From Terrabacter tumescens (GTDB taxonomy: Bacteria; Actinomycetota; Actinomycetes; Actinomycetales; Dermatophilaceae), in the NCBI RefSeq assembly GCF_014646815.1, contig NZ_BMNZ01000005.1:1-64000 (forward strand): a stretch of 64,000 nucleotides of DNA, read 5' to 3'. The notes under the pieces are model-generated. The model was not told the DNA's origin. It saw only the letters and a program-made list of their open reading frames with translations, and searched no databases. Shown here piece by piece: positions 41,057 to 50,339 of this stretch (positions within the stretch are counted from its first letter, which is position 1; the number at the start of each line of letters is the position of its first letter). The position numbers and the translations under genes were made by a program.

Positions 41057-42637
41057 ATGGACATCGGCACCCTCGTCACCAGAGCCGCCCACCGCTTCGG
41101 CGACCGGGTGGCGGTCGAAGGACCGGACGCCACCCATACGTTCGCCGCGCTGGGTGACCGCGTGACCCGGATCGCGAACGGTCTGCTCGCCCAGGGCCTG
41201 CGCCCCGGCGACCGGGTGCTCGACCTGCAGACGAACTCCACGGCATACCTCGAGACGGACCTCGCGATCCGGGCGGCCGGCCTCGTGCGGGCCGCGCTCA
41301 ACTACCGCCTGCACCCGAGCGACTGGGAGCGCATCGCGCGCGACTCCGGGGCCCGCGGGCTCGTCTTCGCGGCGCAGTTCGCCGACGAGGTCACCGGCTT
41401 CCGCGACGAGATGGACGTCGTCGTGCAGTGCGGCACGCGCGGGGACGGATCGACCGGTGCGCTCACCCTCGAGGAGCTGGTCGAGGGTGCCTCGGGCTCC
41501 CCGCTGCCGGCGCTCGACCCGGACGCGCTCTGCGGTCTGCACTACTCGTCGGGCACGACCGGCCACCCCAAGGGCGCACAGCGCACCCACCGCAACTGGC
41601 TCGCGTCCGTCGTCAACATGACCCAGGACGTGCTCGGCGGCGTGCCTGACCCCGATGCGGACTGCTACGTCCATGCCGGTCCCATCACCCACACGTCGGG
41701 CCTCTTCGTGCTGCCCTTCCTCGTGGCCGGTGCGCGCCAGATCATCCTGCCGAGCTGGGACCCCGACACCTTCGTCGACGCCGTGCAGCACCGCGGCGCG
41801 ACGCACACCGCGGTCGTGCCGACGATGGTGGCGCGGCTGCTCGCCGTCGACGGGATCAACCGCGAGAGGCTGTCGGGGCTGAAGATGCTCGGCTATGCCG
41901 GGGCGCCGATGCCTCCCGAGCAGATGCGACAGGCGTACGACCGCCTCACCCCCAACCTCGTGCAGTACTACGGCCTCGTCGAGGCGATCCCACCAGTCAC
42001 GGTGCTCGACCGCGACCTGCACGCCCGCGGCCTGGCCGACGAGCCGACCCTGCTGTCGTCGGCCGGCAGACCGGCGCTCGGCGTCGAGCTGGCGGTCGTC
42101 GACCAGTCCGGGGCCATCGTCGCGCCGGGAGAGCCCGGCGAGATCGTGACGCGCGGCGACCACATCATGGCCGGCTACTGGAACGCCGCGTCACGCGAGG
42201 ACCTGAGCAAGTCCGTCGTCGACGGCTGGCTGCACACCGGCGACCTCGGCCGGATGGACGAGGAGGGCAACCTCTGGCTCGTCGACCGCAAGGGCGACAT
42301 GATCATCTCGGGCGGCTACAACATCTATCCCCGCGAGGTCGAGGATGTCGTCGCCGAGGTGCCGGGCGTGGCCGAGGTCGCCGTCGTCGGGGTCGCGGAC
42401 GCGGACTGGGGGCAGCGCGTCGTCGCCCTCGTCACCGAGCTGCCGGGGCAGACGGTGGACACCGATGCCGTCCTGGAGCACTGTCGGTCCCGGATGGCGT
42501 CCTACAAGAAGCCGAAGGAGGTGCGGATAGTGGCCCAGTTCCCGCTCAACTCGACCGGCAAGATCGCCAAGAAGGTGCTCCGCGAGCAGCTCGACGCCGA
42601 AGCCGCGGGGGCCAAGGCAGCCGGAGCCGACCGATGA
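41057..42637 (+). CDS. AMP-forming acyl-CoA synthetase
   Basis: 526 residues of the ANL superfamily, about 60% of the way between fatty-acyl and aromatic acyl types by eye. The ATP loop YSSGTTGHPKGAQRTHR is near residue 163. The core motif is GWLHTGDLGRMDEEGNLWLVDR near 390, and the catalytic lysine lies in LNSTGKIAKKVL near 500. It would activate a carboxylic acid made in the pathway, for example the free carboxylate freed by ring hydrolysis. It starts 33 bp after the NDP-forming synthetase and overlaps the mutase gene by 4 nt, so it belongs to the same operon. Substrate unknown. Confidence 0.87.
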   Translation: MDIGTLVTRAAHRFGDRVAVEGPDATHTFAALGDRVTRIANGLLAQGLRPGDRVLDLQTNSTAYLETDLAIRAAGLVRAALNYRLHPSDWERIARDSGARGLVFAAQFADEVTGFRDEMDVVVQCGTRGDGSTGALTLEELVEGASGSPLPALDPDALCGLHYSSGTTGHPKGAQRTHRNWLASVVNMTQDVLGGVPDPDADCYVHAGPITHTSGLFVLPFLVAGARQIILPSWDPDTFVDAVQHRGATHTAVVPTMVARLLAVDGINRERLSGLKMLGYAGAPMPPEQMRQAYDRLTPNLVQYYGLVEAIPPVTVLDRDLHARGLADEPTLLSSAGRPALGVELAVVDQSGAIVAPGEPGEIVTRGDHIMAGYWNAASREDLSKSVVDGWLHTGDLGRMDEEGNLWLVDRKGDMIISGGYNIYPREVEDVVAEVPGVAEVAVVGVADADWGQRVVALVTELPGQTVDTDAVLEHCRSRMASYKKPKEVRIVAQFPLNSTGKIAKKVLREQLDAEAAGAKAAGADR

Positions 42638-44166
42638 ACGCCGATCCCAAGCTCGAGTCGGACTACGCACCCGAAGGCTCGGAACGACCCGGCGAGTTCC
42701 CTTACACCCGAGGTGTTTCTGACGACCCCAAGCCGTGGATCATGGGGCAGTACGCCGGCTTCGGCACGCCCCGCGAGTCCAACGAGCGCTTCCGCAAGCT
42801 GCTCGAGGCTGGGGTCACCGGCTTCTCCGTCGCGATGGACCTGCCGACCCAGATGGGCATCGACTCTGACGACCCGCGGGCCGCGGGTGAGGTCGGGCGC
42901 GTCGGGGTGGCGATCGACTCGCTCGCCGACATCGAGATCCTCATGGATGGCATCCCGCTCGAGGAGATCAGCCAGGTCCGCACGACGGCCAACTCGATCG
43001 GCTACGTCTGGGCAGCCCTCTTCGTCGCACTTGCAGAGAAGCGGGACGTCGACCCAAACGCGTTCGGCATGTTCATCCAGAACGACGTGCTCAAGGAGTT
43101 CATCGCCCGCGGCACCCAGATCTTCCCGCCCGAGCCGTCGCTGCGCCTCGCCGTCGACTGCATCGAGTACTGCGCGGAGCACGTCCCCAACTGGACCCCG
43201 CTCGCGATGAGCGGCTACCACATCCGCGAGTCGGGCTCGTCCGCCACTCAGGAGATCGCCTTCACCTTCGCCAACGCCCGCGCCTACCTCGACGAGTGCG
43301 TGCGTCGCGGGGTCTCCGTCGACCAGGTGGCGCCGACGCTGTTCACCTTCCTTGCGATCACGACCGACGTGCTGCAGGAGGTCGCGAAGTTCCGCGCCGC
43401 CCGTCGCGTGTGGGCGCGCCTGATGCGAGATGTCTACGGGGCCAAGGACCCACGCTCGCAGCAGCTGCGGATCTTCGCCTTCACCGCCGGCTCGACGCTG
43501 ACGGCGCAGCAACCGCTCAACAACGTCGTGCGCGCATCCGTCGAGGCGATGACCGCGGCGCTCGCCGGCGTGCAGACGATGCATGTCTCTGCCTATGACG
43601 AGGCGCTCGGAGTGCCGACGGAGTCGGCTGCGACGCTCGCGCTGCGAACTCAGCAGGTGGTGGCCTTCGAGACCGGACTGACGACGACGCTCGACCCCTT
43701 CGGCGGGTCATATGCCGTGGAGTCCCTCACCGATGAACTCGAGTCCTCGATCTGGGATCTCCTCGAGCTGATCGAGGACAAGGGCGGTGCGCTCGCAGCG
43801 ATCGAGTCGGGTGAGTTCGCCCGCGAGCTGTCGGAGGCCGCCTACGACCTGGCACTCTCGATCGAAAGCGGAAGGCGGACAGTCGTCGGCGTGAACCGCT
43901 TCCCCTCCCCTGCCGAGCCGCTCGAGGTCTTCCGGATCGACCCGTCGGCCGAGCAAGGACAGATTGACGCGGTGCGCGCGATGCGGGCCGAGCGCGACCA
44001 GGTGGCGGTGGACTCGGCACTGGCCCGACTGCGCGAAGACGTCGCGGCGGGTCGTTCGGTCATGCCGGCGACGATCGCCGCGGTCCAGGCGTACGCGACA
44101 ATCGGCGAGGTCGTCGACGTGCTGCGGGACGCCTTCGGCGGCTGGACCCCCTCGTCCGCCTTCTGA
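42634..44166 (+). CDS. Methylmalonyl-CoA mutase-family large-subunit protein with an altered active-site segment
   Basis: 510 residues matching the TIM-barrel substrate domain of B12-dependent acyl-CoA mutases: PWIMGQYAGFGTPRESNERF, FSVAMDLPTQMGIDSD, MSGYHIRESGSSATQEIAFT, EVAKFRAARRVWARLM and DPFGGSYAVESLTDELE. Two things are odd. The family segment around PTMY, which follows TRGV and supplies the active-site tyrosine in methylmalonyl-CoA mutase, is replaced by a shorter SDDPKP. There is also no C-terminal B12 domain and no small B12 subunit nearby. Split mutases (HcmA/HcmB type) keep the B12 domain on a separate chain, so a distant partner is possible. It overlaps the ligase gene by 4 nt, which argues for a pathway role. 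Confidence 0.78.
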   Translation: MNADPKLESDYAPEGSERPGEFPYTRGVSDDPKPWIMGQYAGFGTPRESNERFRKLLEAGVTGFSVAMDLPTQMGIDSDDPRAAGEVGRVGVAIDSLADIEILMDGIPLEEISQVRTTANSIGYVWAALFVALAEKRDVDPNAFGMFIQNDVLKEFIARGTQIFPPEPSLRLAVDCIEYCAEHVPNWTPLAMSGYHIRESGSSATQEIAFTFANARAYLDECVRRGVSVDQVAPTLFTFLAITTDVLQEVAKFRAARRVWARLMRDVYGAKDPRSQQLRIFAFTAGSTLTAQQPLNNVVRASVEAMTAALAGVQTMHVSAYDEALGVPTESAATLALRTQQVVAFETGLTTTLDPFGGSYAVESLTDELESSIWDLLELIEDKGGALAAIESGEFARELSEAAYDLALSIESGRRTVVGVNRFPSPAEPLEVFRIDPSAEQGQIDAVRAMRAERDQVAVDSALARLREDVAAGRSVMPATIAAVQAYATIGEVVDVLRDAFGGWTPSSAF

Positions 44167-44184
44167 TCCCGGGCCGCGCCACGA

Positions 44185-44319
44185 TCAACCTGGTGCGTCG
44201 AACGCTCGGGCGGACCACGCAGCTGGGGTGGTGAACCGGGCACTGGAGTGTCGTCGTTGGCGGTTGTGCCAGATCTCGACGTCGTCAAACATCGCGTTGG
44301 CCAGCTCGATCCGAGTCGT
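44185..44319 (-). mobile_element. Remnant of an IS3-family transposase C-terminus
   Basis: About 44 residues (RIELANAMFDDVEIWHNR, then QRRHSSARFTTPAAW) match the final part of the rve-type transposase of IS3-like elements, where a YIEIFYNRQRRHSSLGYLSP-like sequence is standard. No inverted repeats or other transposase parts remain. It joins the integrase fragment in frame near 44320, which suggests deletion or recombination between two mobile genes. Confidence 0.75.
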
Positions 44320-44844
44320 CCAGCGTTGACCTCTCTCCACCCGCACCACGCCCCGCTCGAGTTCCACATCCTTGCGCCGCAGCTCGAGCACCTCGCCGAT
44401 GCGCATGGCGCACCACGAGCAGAGCAGCGCGGTCGCCCGACGGTTCTCGGGAAGTGCGTCGACGATGATCCGCGGCTCCTCGATGGTCGCGGGCCGGATG
44501 TCTCGGGCTCGGGGTGCGTTCGATGCCGAACGGATGCGGCACGGATTGACGATCAGATTCTCGTCGGCCACCGCCGTGTTGAGGATCGCCTTCAAGAGCG
44601 CGTAGGCCCGAGCGTCGATGGTGGGCGTGTGCTCGTCCAGAGAGACCCACCATCGCCGCACGTGAGACGGAGTGGCCGACCCGTGCCATCGAATGAGCTG
44701 CCGGCCGGGTCGGCCGTGCACGTCGTGCGATCCACGTGCGATCCCGGAGTGACTTCTCGCACTTCCAGTCCATCTCTGTCCACGCCACGCAACCGGCCCC
44801 ATGTCCGCGGAACCGCGGGTCAGGCGCACTATCGAGGGGTTCAA
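44185..44844 (-). pseudogene. Truncated tyrosine recombinase (integrase) fused to an IS3-type transposase tail
   Basis: From about 44725 down to 44320 the minus strand encodes part of a phage-type integrase. First comes the end of the SAM-like core-binding domain (SHVRRWWVSLDEHTP), then the linker (YALLKAILNTAVADENLIVNPC), and then the beginning of the catalytic domain with the first catalytic Arg in SWCAMRIGEVLELRRKDVEL. The remaining R-H-R-H-Y residues are missing. The frame continues into the transposase C-terminus described at 44185-44319. Upstream residues are scattered over other frames. The gene lies 7 bp from the 3' end of tRNA-Thr, the usual place for an element's integrase. It is not expected to be active. 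Confidence 0.75.
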
Positions 44845-44850
44845 GCACCG

Positions 44851-44923
44851 AGCTGGCGAGGGGACTCGAACCCCTAACCGCCTGTTTACAAGACAGGTGC
44901 GCTACCAATTGCGCCACGCCAGC
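44851..44923 (-). tRNA. tRNA-Thr (anticodon UGU)
   Basis: Seventy-three bases fold into a full cloverleaf on the minus strand. The acceptor arms are GCTGGCG and CGCCAGC, the D stem is GCGC/GCGC, and the anticodon stem CCTGT/ACAGG encloses loop CTTGTAA. The variable loop has 5 nt, and the T stem is AGGGG/CCCCT with loop TTCGAGT. The anticodon TGT reads ACA and other Thr codons. CCA is not encoded. Its 3' end faces the integrase remnant, and it marks the border between the accessory and core halves. Confidence 0.97.
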
Positions 44924-45007
44924 ACGTCCCCGGTCGACGCCGCGGACGGGCGAAAGCGTAACCGAGCCCGACGGCATACGCCCAAACCGACGGCACCCGG
45001 AACGAGA

Positions 45008-45051
45008 GGACGGCCCCGCGCAACCCAGGGGTTGGTCGCGCGAGGCCGTCC
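45008..45051 (-). terminator. Strong hairpin after the rpf gene
   Basis: GGACGGCC (45008-45015) pairs with GGCCGTCC (45044-45051). Inner arms CGCGC/GCGCG and AACCC/GGGTT extend the stem to about 18 bp with a tiny loop. It begins 21 bp after the rpf stop on the minus strand. There is no T-run, as is common in actinobacteria. It may also stop read-through from the tRNA side. Confidence 0.75.
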
Positions 45052-45071
45052 GGCTCAGTTGTATCAGGAAC

Positions 45072-45962
<891 letters not shown>

Positions 45963-46302
45963 CGGATTCAATGGGTGTCCATGTGAAGTTGTGGGAGCGT
46001 TCGTGTGGAGCCGGACGCGACGAAGCGAGCCGGGAACCCATCCATGCAGTGCCCGTTCCGACCCGGAGGCCGGTGCTGCCGAGCACTGACGGTACGTGAG
46101 GTCGAAGCGCCGCACAACCCAAGTCGAGACACTTCCGTGATCTTTTTCCCAGCAGATCTCAGGGGCTGATGCGCTAGTAGCACAGCAGGCGCACAGAGGC
46201 CGCCGGTGACACGCACAGACGCCCCCCAGAACCCCCCGCGCGACCGCCACCGCCGTGTCGGCTCGCAGCACGGCGGACCCTGCCGTCAGCGGACCGCGTC
46301 GC
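45963..46302 (-). promoter_or_regulatory. Upstream region of rpf without a gene
   Basis: This region runs between the kinase stop and the riboswitch. On the minus strand TTGTGC is followed after 17 nt by TACCGT (about 46084-46112), a possible promoter placed about 120-150 nt before the riboswitch. No reading frame here has a ribosome site or recognisable family, and I see no further structured RNA. Confidence 0.4.
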
Positions 46303-48147
46303 TCACGCCCCGAAGGGGTTGCCGGAGAAGGGGTTCCACGTGATGCTCTGGCCGTTCTGCAGCGCGACGAGTGCTGCCGCGATGCCCGCGACGACCAGGA
46401 GCCCGGCGACGATCTGGGACGCGAGGCCCGCCGGCACGACGCGCCGCGCGATCGAGCGGGACCCGCGCCGCAGCGAGGCACCACCGGGACCCCACCACAG
46501 CATGAGCATCCCGAGGACGCCGCCGACCGCCAGGGTGATCGGCGCACCCGGGCCGAGGTCGGTGCCCTGGGTGCCCGCGAGCAGCAGGGCGCCGGCGAAG
46601 ATGCCCGCGAGCGCCACGGCGACGGGCAGCAGCATCCCCACGGCCGTCGCGATGACGCCGAGGACGAGGTGCCAGGGACTGGAGACGACGGCGAACGGCA
46701 CGTCGCTGCGGCGCCGCCCGTAGTCGTAGCGCCGCAGCACGAGCGCCGTCACCGAGCGGTCCGTGGCGCGCGCCAGCACCGACAGCCCGGTCAGCACGAG
46801 GATCGCGATGCCGGGCCAGGCCATGAGGGCACCGACCCAGGCGGCACCGAACGCGGCGAGCAGCCCCGTGCGCATGGGCATGCCGATGCGCGGGTCGCCC
46901 TCGCGCTGCTCGGGTTCCTCCTCGGCCCACTCCTCGTCGGCCCAGTAGCCGTCCGCCGGAGCGTGCCCGGCCTCCCCCTCGTCGTCCCAGTGGTCGTATG
47001 CCGTGGGCTCGGGGGCACGCGGGCCGGTCGGGGGCGGGGCCCACCGCACCTGCGCGTCGGTCGCGGGCTGAGCAGGAGGGTAGGCGGGCGGGTAGGCCGT
47101 GGGGTTGACCGTGGGCTGGACCGCGGTCGGCGCGACGTGCGGCAGGACGGCCGTGCTGCCGCCCTGGACGACCTGGGTCTCCCCCGGCACGGCGCCGACC
47201 CGGCCGTCGTCCCACGGGGTGCCGCTCGGCGTCGGGACCGTCGCGGCGTGGCCGGCGGCGTAGAGCTCGAGGGCGGCGATGACCTCGTCGGCGTGCGGTC
47301 GGCGCCGCGGGTCGGGCGACAGGGACGCCCGGAGCAGCGGGACGAGGCGCGGGTCGACACCGTCGAGATCGACGTCGCCGGCGCGGACGCGGGTGAGAAC
47401 CGCGTCCATGCGGGCGCGGCCGAACGGCGGACGGCCCGACGCGGCATACGTGATCGTGGCCGCCCAGCCCCACCAGTCGGTGGCGTCGGTGATCGCGGCG
47501 CCCTCGACGAGCTCGGGTGAGAGGTAGCCCGGGGTGCCCATGACGAGCCCCCCGACGGTGTGGCGCACGTCGTCCTGCAGGTGCGCGATGCCGAAGTCGA
47601 TGAGCACGGGGTCGCCGTCCTCGAGCAGGACGTTGCCCGGCTTGATGTCGCGGTGGACGACGCCGCACGCGTGGATGGCCCGGATCGCCTCGGCGATGCC
47701 GCGCGCGAGACGCAGCAGGTCGGCGGGCGCGAGGGGCCCGTGGTCCTCGACGACCTCGTCGAGCGCCGGACCGGGCACGTAGCGGGTGACGATGTAGGGG
47801 CGCGGGGCCATGACGTCGGCGTCGATGACGCTGGCGACGCGGGCGTCGCGGATGCGCGAGAGCGTGTCGACCTCGCGCGAGAGCCGCTGGCGCGCGTCGG
47901 TGTCGTGCGCGACGTGCGCGCGCAGCACCTTGATGGCGACCGCCCGGCCACGCGGGTCGAGGGCGAGGTGCACGACCCCCATGCCGCCCTCGCCGATCTC
48001 CTCGATGAGGCGGTAGGGGCCGATCCGCTGCTGGCCGGGGATGCCACCGGGAGCGGGACCGCCGGGACGCTGCGAGACGGGCACGCCGCCCGTGCGCGCG
48101 CCGGGCCGAGGGGCGGGCACCCGCTCGGTCCGGTCGTACGCAGTCAT
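46303..48147 (-). CDS. Membrane-anchored serine/threonine protein kinase
   Basis: 614 residues. The kinase domain (about 42-300) is intact: glycine loop IGEGGMGVV, VAIK lysine, HRDIKPGNVLL catalytic loop, DFGIAH and activation-segment GTPGYLSPELV. A Pro/Thr-rich linker (about 310-420) ends in an acidic patch (WADEEWAEEEPEQREGD). The C-terminal part (about 430-600) has several hydrophobic membrane segments instead of the PASTA repeats of PknB, so the outer signal, if any, is different. Start ATG 48147 has TACCGT 12 nt upstream and no ribosome site, which suggests a leaderless mRNA. It is separated from rpf by the riboswitch region and from the CBS gene by 91 bp. Confidence 0.92.
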   Translation of the reverse strand: MTAYDRTERVPAPRPGARTGGVPVSQRPGGPAPGGIPGQQRIGPYRLIEEIGEGGMGVVHLALDPRGRAVAIKVLRAHVAHDTDARQRLSREVDTLSRIRDARVASVIDADVMAPRPYIVTRYVPGPALDEVVEDHGPLAPADLLRLARGIAEAIRAIHACGVVHRDIKPGNVLLEDGDPVLIDFGIAHLQDDVRHTVGGLVMGTPGYLSPELVEGAAITDATDWWGWAATITYAASGRPPFGRARMDAVLTRVRAGDVDLDGVDPRLVPLLRASLSPDPRRRPHADEVIAALELYAAGHAATVPTPSGTPWDDGRVGAVPGETQVVQGGSTAVLPHVAPTAVQPTVNPTAYPPAYPPAQPATDAQVRWAPPPTGPRAPEPTAYDHWDDEGEAGHAPADGYWADEEWAEEEPEQREGDPRIGMPMRTGLLAAFGAAWVGALMAWPGIAILVLTGLSVLARATDRSVTALVLRRYDYGRRRSDVPFAVVSSPWHLVLGVIATAVGMLLPVAVALAGIFAGALLLAGTQGTDLGPGAPITLAVGGVLGMLMLWWGPGGASLRRGSRSIARRVVPAGLASQIVAGLLVVAGIAAALVALQNGQSITWNPFSGNPFGA

Positions 48148-48238
48148 GTGCCTACGGTATGCGACGGGCAGCCGCCAGCCCCAACGTCGCGGCAGCGCGC
48201 CGCGAAGTGTCCTGCTTCGTCCCGGTCTGCCCGGGTGG

Positions 48239-48670
48239 TCAGCTGCTGATGTAGTCCCGCAGCTGGTCGCGCTCGGACTGCAGCTCGGACAGGCGGTGCT
48301 TGACGATGTCGCCGATGCTGACGATGGCGGCCAGCCTGCCGTCGGCGTCGACGATGGGCACGTGGCGCACCCGCAGCTCGGTCATCGTGCCTGCGAGGTC
48401 GGCGATGTTGTCGCCGGCCGACCCGGTGGTGACCTCGCTCGTCATGATCTGCGATACCGGCGCCTCGAGCACCCCCGTGCCACTGCTGTGCAGGTGGCTC
48501 ACGACGTCGCGCTCGCTGACGATGCCGTCGATGCTCGAGCCGTCCGTGCTGACCACCACGGCGCCGATGCGGTGCTCGGTCAACAGGTCGAGCAGGGTGG
48601 ACACGGTCTCGTCGGGCTTGATGGTGATGACCTCGCTGCCCTTGTTGCGCAGCACGTCGGAAACCTTCAC
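48239..48670 (-). CDS. Two-CBS-domain protein
   Basis: 143 residues made of a CBS pair: the first around IKPDETVSTLLDLLTEHRIG and GIVSERDVVSHL, the second around IADLAGTMTELRVRHVPIVD and AIVSIGDIVKHRL. CBS pairs bind adenosyl ligands such as AMP, ATP or NADH and usually signal energy state. The GTG at 48670 is preferred because GAAGGAG lies 6 nt upstream. It is divergent from otsA. The partner it regulates is not visible. Confidence 0.9.
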   Translation of the reverse strand: MKVSDVLRNKGSEVITIKPDETVSTLLDLLTEHRIGAVVVSTDGSSIDGIVSERDVVSHLHSSGTGVLEAPVSQIMTSEVTTGSAGDNIADLAGTMTELRVRHVPIVDADGRLAAIVSIGDIVKHRLSELQSERDQLRDYISS

Positions 48671-48824
48671 GGCGACTCCTTCACCTCGGCGCGATGCCCC
48701 TCGGGCGGCGCACCCGCGCCGCCAGAGATGCCCTGACTCGACCCTAGAACGGGACCGCACCGGGCGCCACCGTTCGCTCGTTAGAGTGGGACCGATCGTC
48801 CCTCCAGCAGCAGGAGTTGATTGC

Positions 48825-50339
48825 GTGCCGACCCCTCGGCCGACCTACGACCTCGTCATCGCCGCGAACCGACTTCCCGTCGACAAGGTCGTCGGAGACG
48901 ACGGCGAGGTCGAGTGGCGGCGCAGCCCCGGCGGCCTCGTCACGGCCATGGAGTCGGTGATGCGCTCCCAGCCCGGTGCCTGGGTGGGCTGGGCCGGCGA
49001 CGCCGGCGAGGCGCCCGAGCCCTTCGACGAGGACGGCATCCACCTGCACCCCGTGCCGCTGTCGGCCGAGGAGGTGCGCGACTACTACGAGGGCTTCTCC
49101 AACGACACCCTCTGGCCGATCTACCACGACGTCATCGTGCCGGCGACCTTCCACCGCGAGTGGTGGTCGAGCTACCAGGCCGTCAACCAGCGTTTCGCCG
49201 AGGCTGTCGCCGAGGTCGCCGCCGAGGGCGCCACGGTCTGGGTGCAGGACTACCAGCTGCAGCTCGTCCCGACGCTGCTGCGAAAGCTGCGCCCCGACGT
49301 GCGCATCGGCTGGTTCAACCACATCCCCTTCCCGCCCGTCGAGCTCTTCGCCCAGCTGCCGTGGCGCGCCCAGCTGCTCGAGGGCCTGCTCGGCGCCGAC
49401 TTCCTCGGCTTCCAGCGCCAGGCCGATGCCCGCAACTTCGTCCGAGCGTGCCGGCAGCTGCTCGGCGCGCAGACCAAGCGCGACCGCGTCACCGTCGAGG
49501 GCTCGCGCCGCCAGGTCCGGGCCGCCGCGATCCCGATCTCCGTCGACTTCCAAGGCCTGGAGGAGCTCGCCAAGCGTCCTGACGTCATGGCCCGCGCACG
49601 AGAGATCCGCGCGAGCCTCGGCGACCCCGAGGTCCTCATGCTCGGCGTCGACCGGCTCGACTACACCAAGGGCATCCGGCACCGGCTCAAGGCCTACGAG
49701 GAGCTGCTCTCCGAGCGGCGCATCGGACCGCCCGAGGTCACCCTCGTGCAGGTGGCGACGCCCAGCCGCGAGCGCGTCGACGCGTACCGCCTGCTGCGCG
49801 GCGAGATCGAGCAGACGGTCGGGCGCATCAACGGCGAGCTCGGCAAGATCGGCGCACCCGCCGTGCACTACCTGCACCACTCCTACCCGCGCGAGGAGAT
49901 GGCGGCGCTCTTCCAGGCCGCCGACGTCATGCTCGTCACGCCACTGCGCGACGGGATGAACCTCGTCGCCAAGGAGTACGTCACGTGCCGCCACGACCTC
50001 GGCGGCGCGCTCGTGCTCTCGGAGTTCACCGGGGCCTGGCACGAGCTGCACCAGGCCTTTGCCTGCAACCCGCACGACATCGAGGGGCTCAAGCAGACGA
50101 TCCTGCGGGCCATCAACACGCCGGCCAAGGACAAGCAGCGGATCATGAAGGCGCTTCGGCGCCGGGTGTCCGACCACGACGTCCAGCGGTGGGCGGCCCG
50201 CTACCTCGCCGCCCTGGCCGCGGCGCCCGAGCTCCCCCAGCCCGAGCCGCGCAACCCGCCCACCCCGCACGCGCAGGAGACGCCGCTCATGCCCGCCCCC
50301 AACGAGTCCCGGTCGGCCTCGAGCGGGTCCCGCTCATGA
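48825..50339 (+). CDS. otsA: Trehalose-6-phosphate synthase
   Basis: 504 residues of glycosyltransferase family 20. Characteristic segments are VIAANRLPVD at the N-terminus (about residue 10), WVQDYQLQLVP, GWFNHIPFPPVELF, VDRLDYTKGIRHRL, and TPLRDGMNLVAKEYV near the C-terminus. It joins UDP-glucose (or another NDP-glucose) and glucose-6-phosphate to trehalose-6-phosphate. The GTG at 48825 has CAGGAG 8 nt upstream. It overlaps otsB by 4 nt (ATGA). The last 35 residues are Pro/Ser-rich and not part of the enzyme core. Confidence 0.96.
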   Translation: MPTPRPTYDLVIAANRLPVDKVVGDDGEVEWRRSPGGLVTAMESVMRSQPGAWVGWAGDAGEAPEPFDEDGIHLHPVPLSAEEVRDYYEGFSNDTLWPIYHDVIVPATFHREWWSSYQAVNQRFAEAVAEVAAEGATVWVQDYQLQLVPTLLRKLRPDVRIGWFNHIPFPPVELFAQLPWRAQLLEGLLGADFLGFQRQADARNFVRACRQLLGAQTKRDRVTVEGSRRQVRAAAIPISVDFQGLEELAKRPDVMARAREIRASLGDPEVLMLGVDRLDYTKGIRHRLKAYEELLSERRIGPPEVTLVQVATPSRERVDAYRLLRGEIEQTVGRINGELGKIGAPAVHYLHHSYPREEMAALFQAADVMLVTPLRDGMNLVAKEYVTCRHDLGGALVLSEFTGAWHELHQAFACNPHDIEGLKQTILRAINTPAKDKQRIMKALRRRVSDHDVQRWAARYLAALAAAPELPQPEPRNPPTPHAQETPLMPAPNESRSASSGSRS

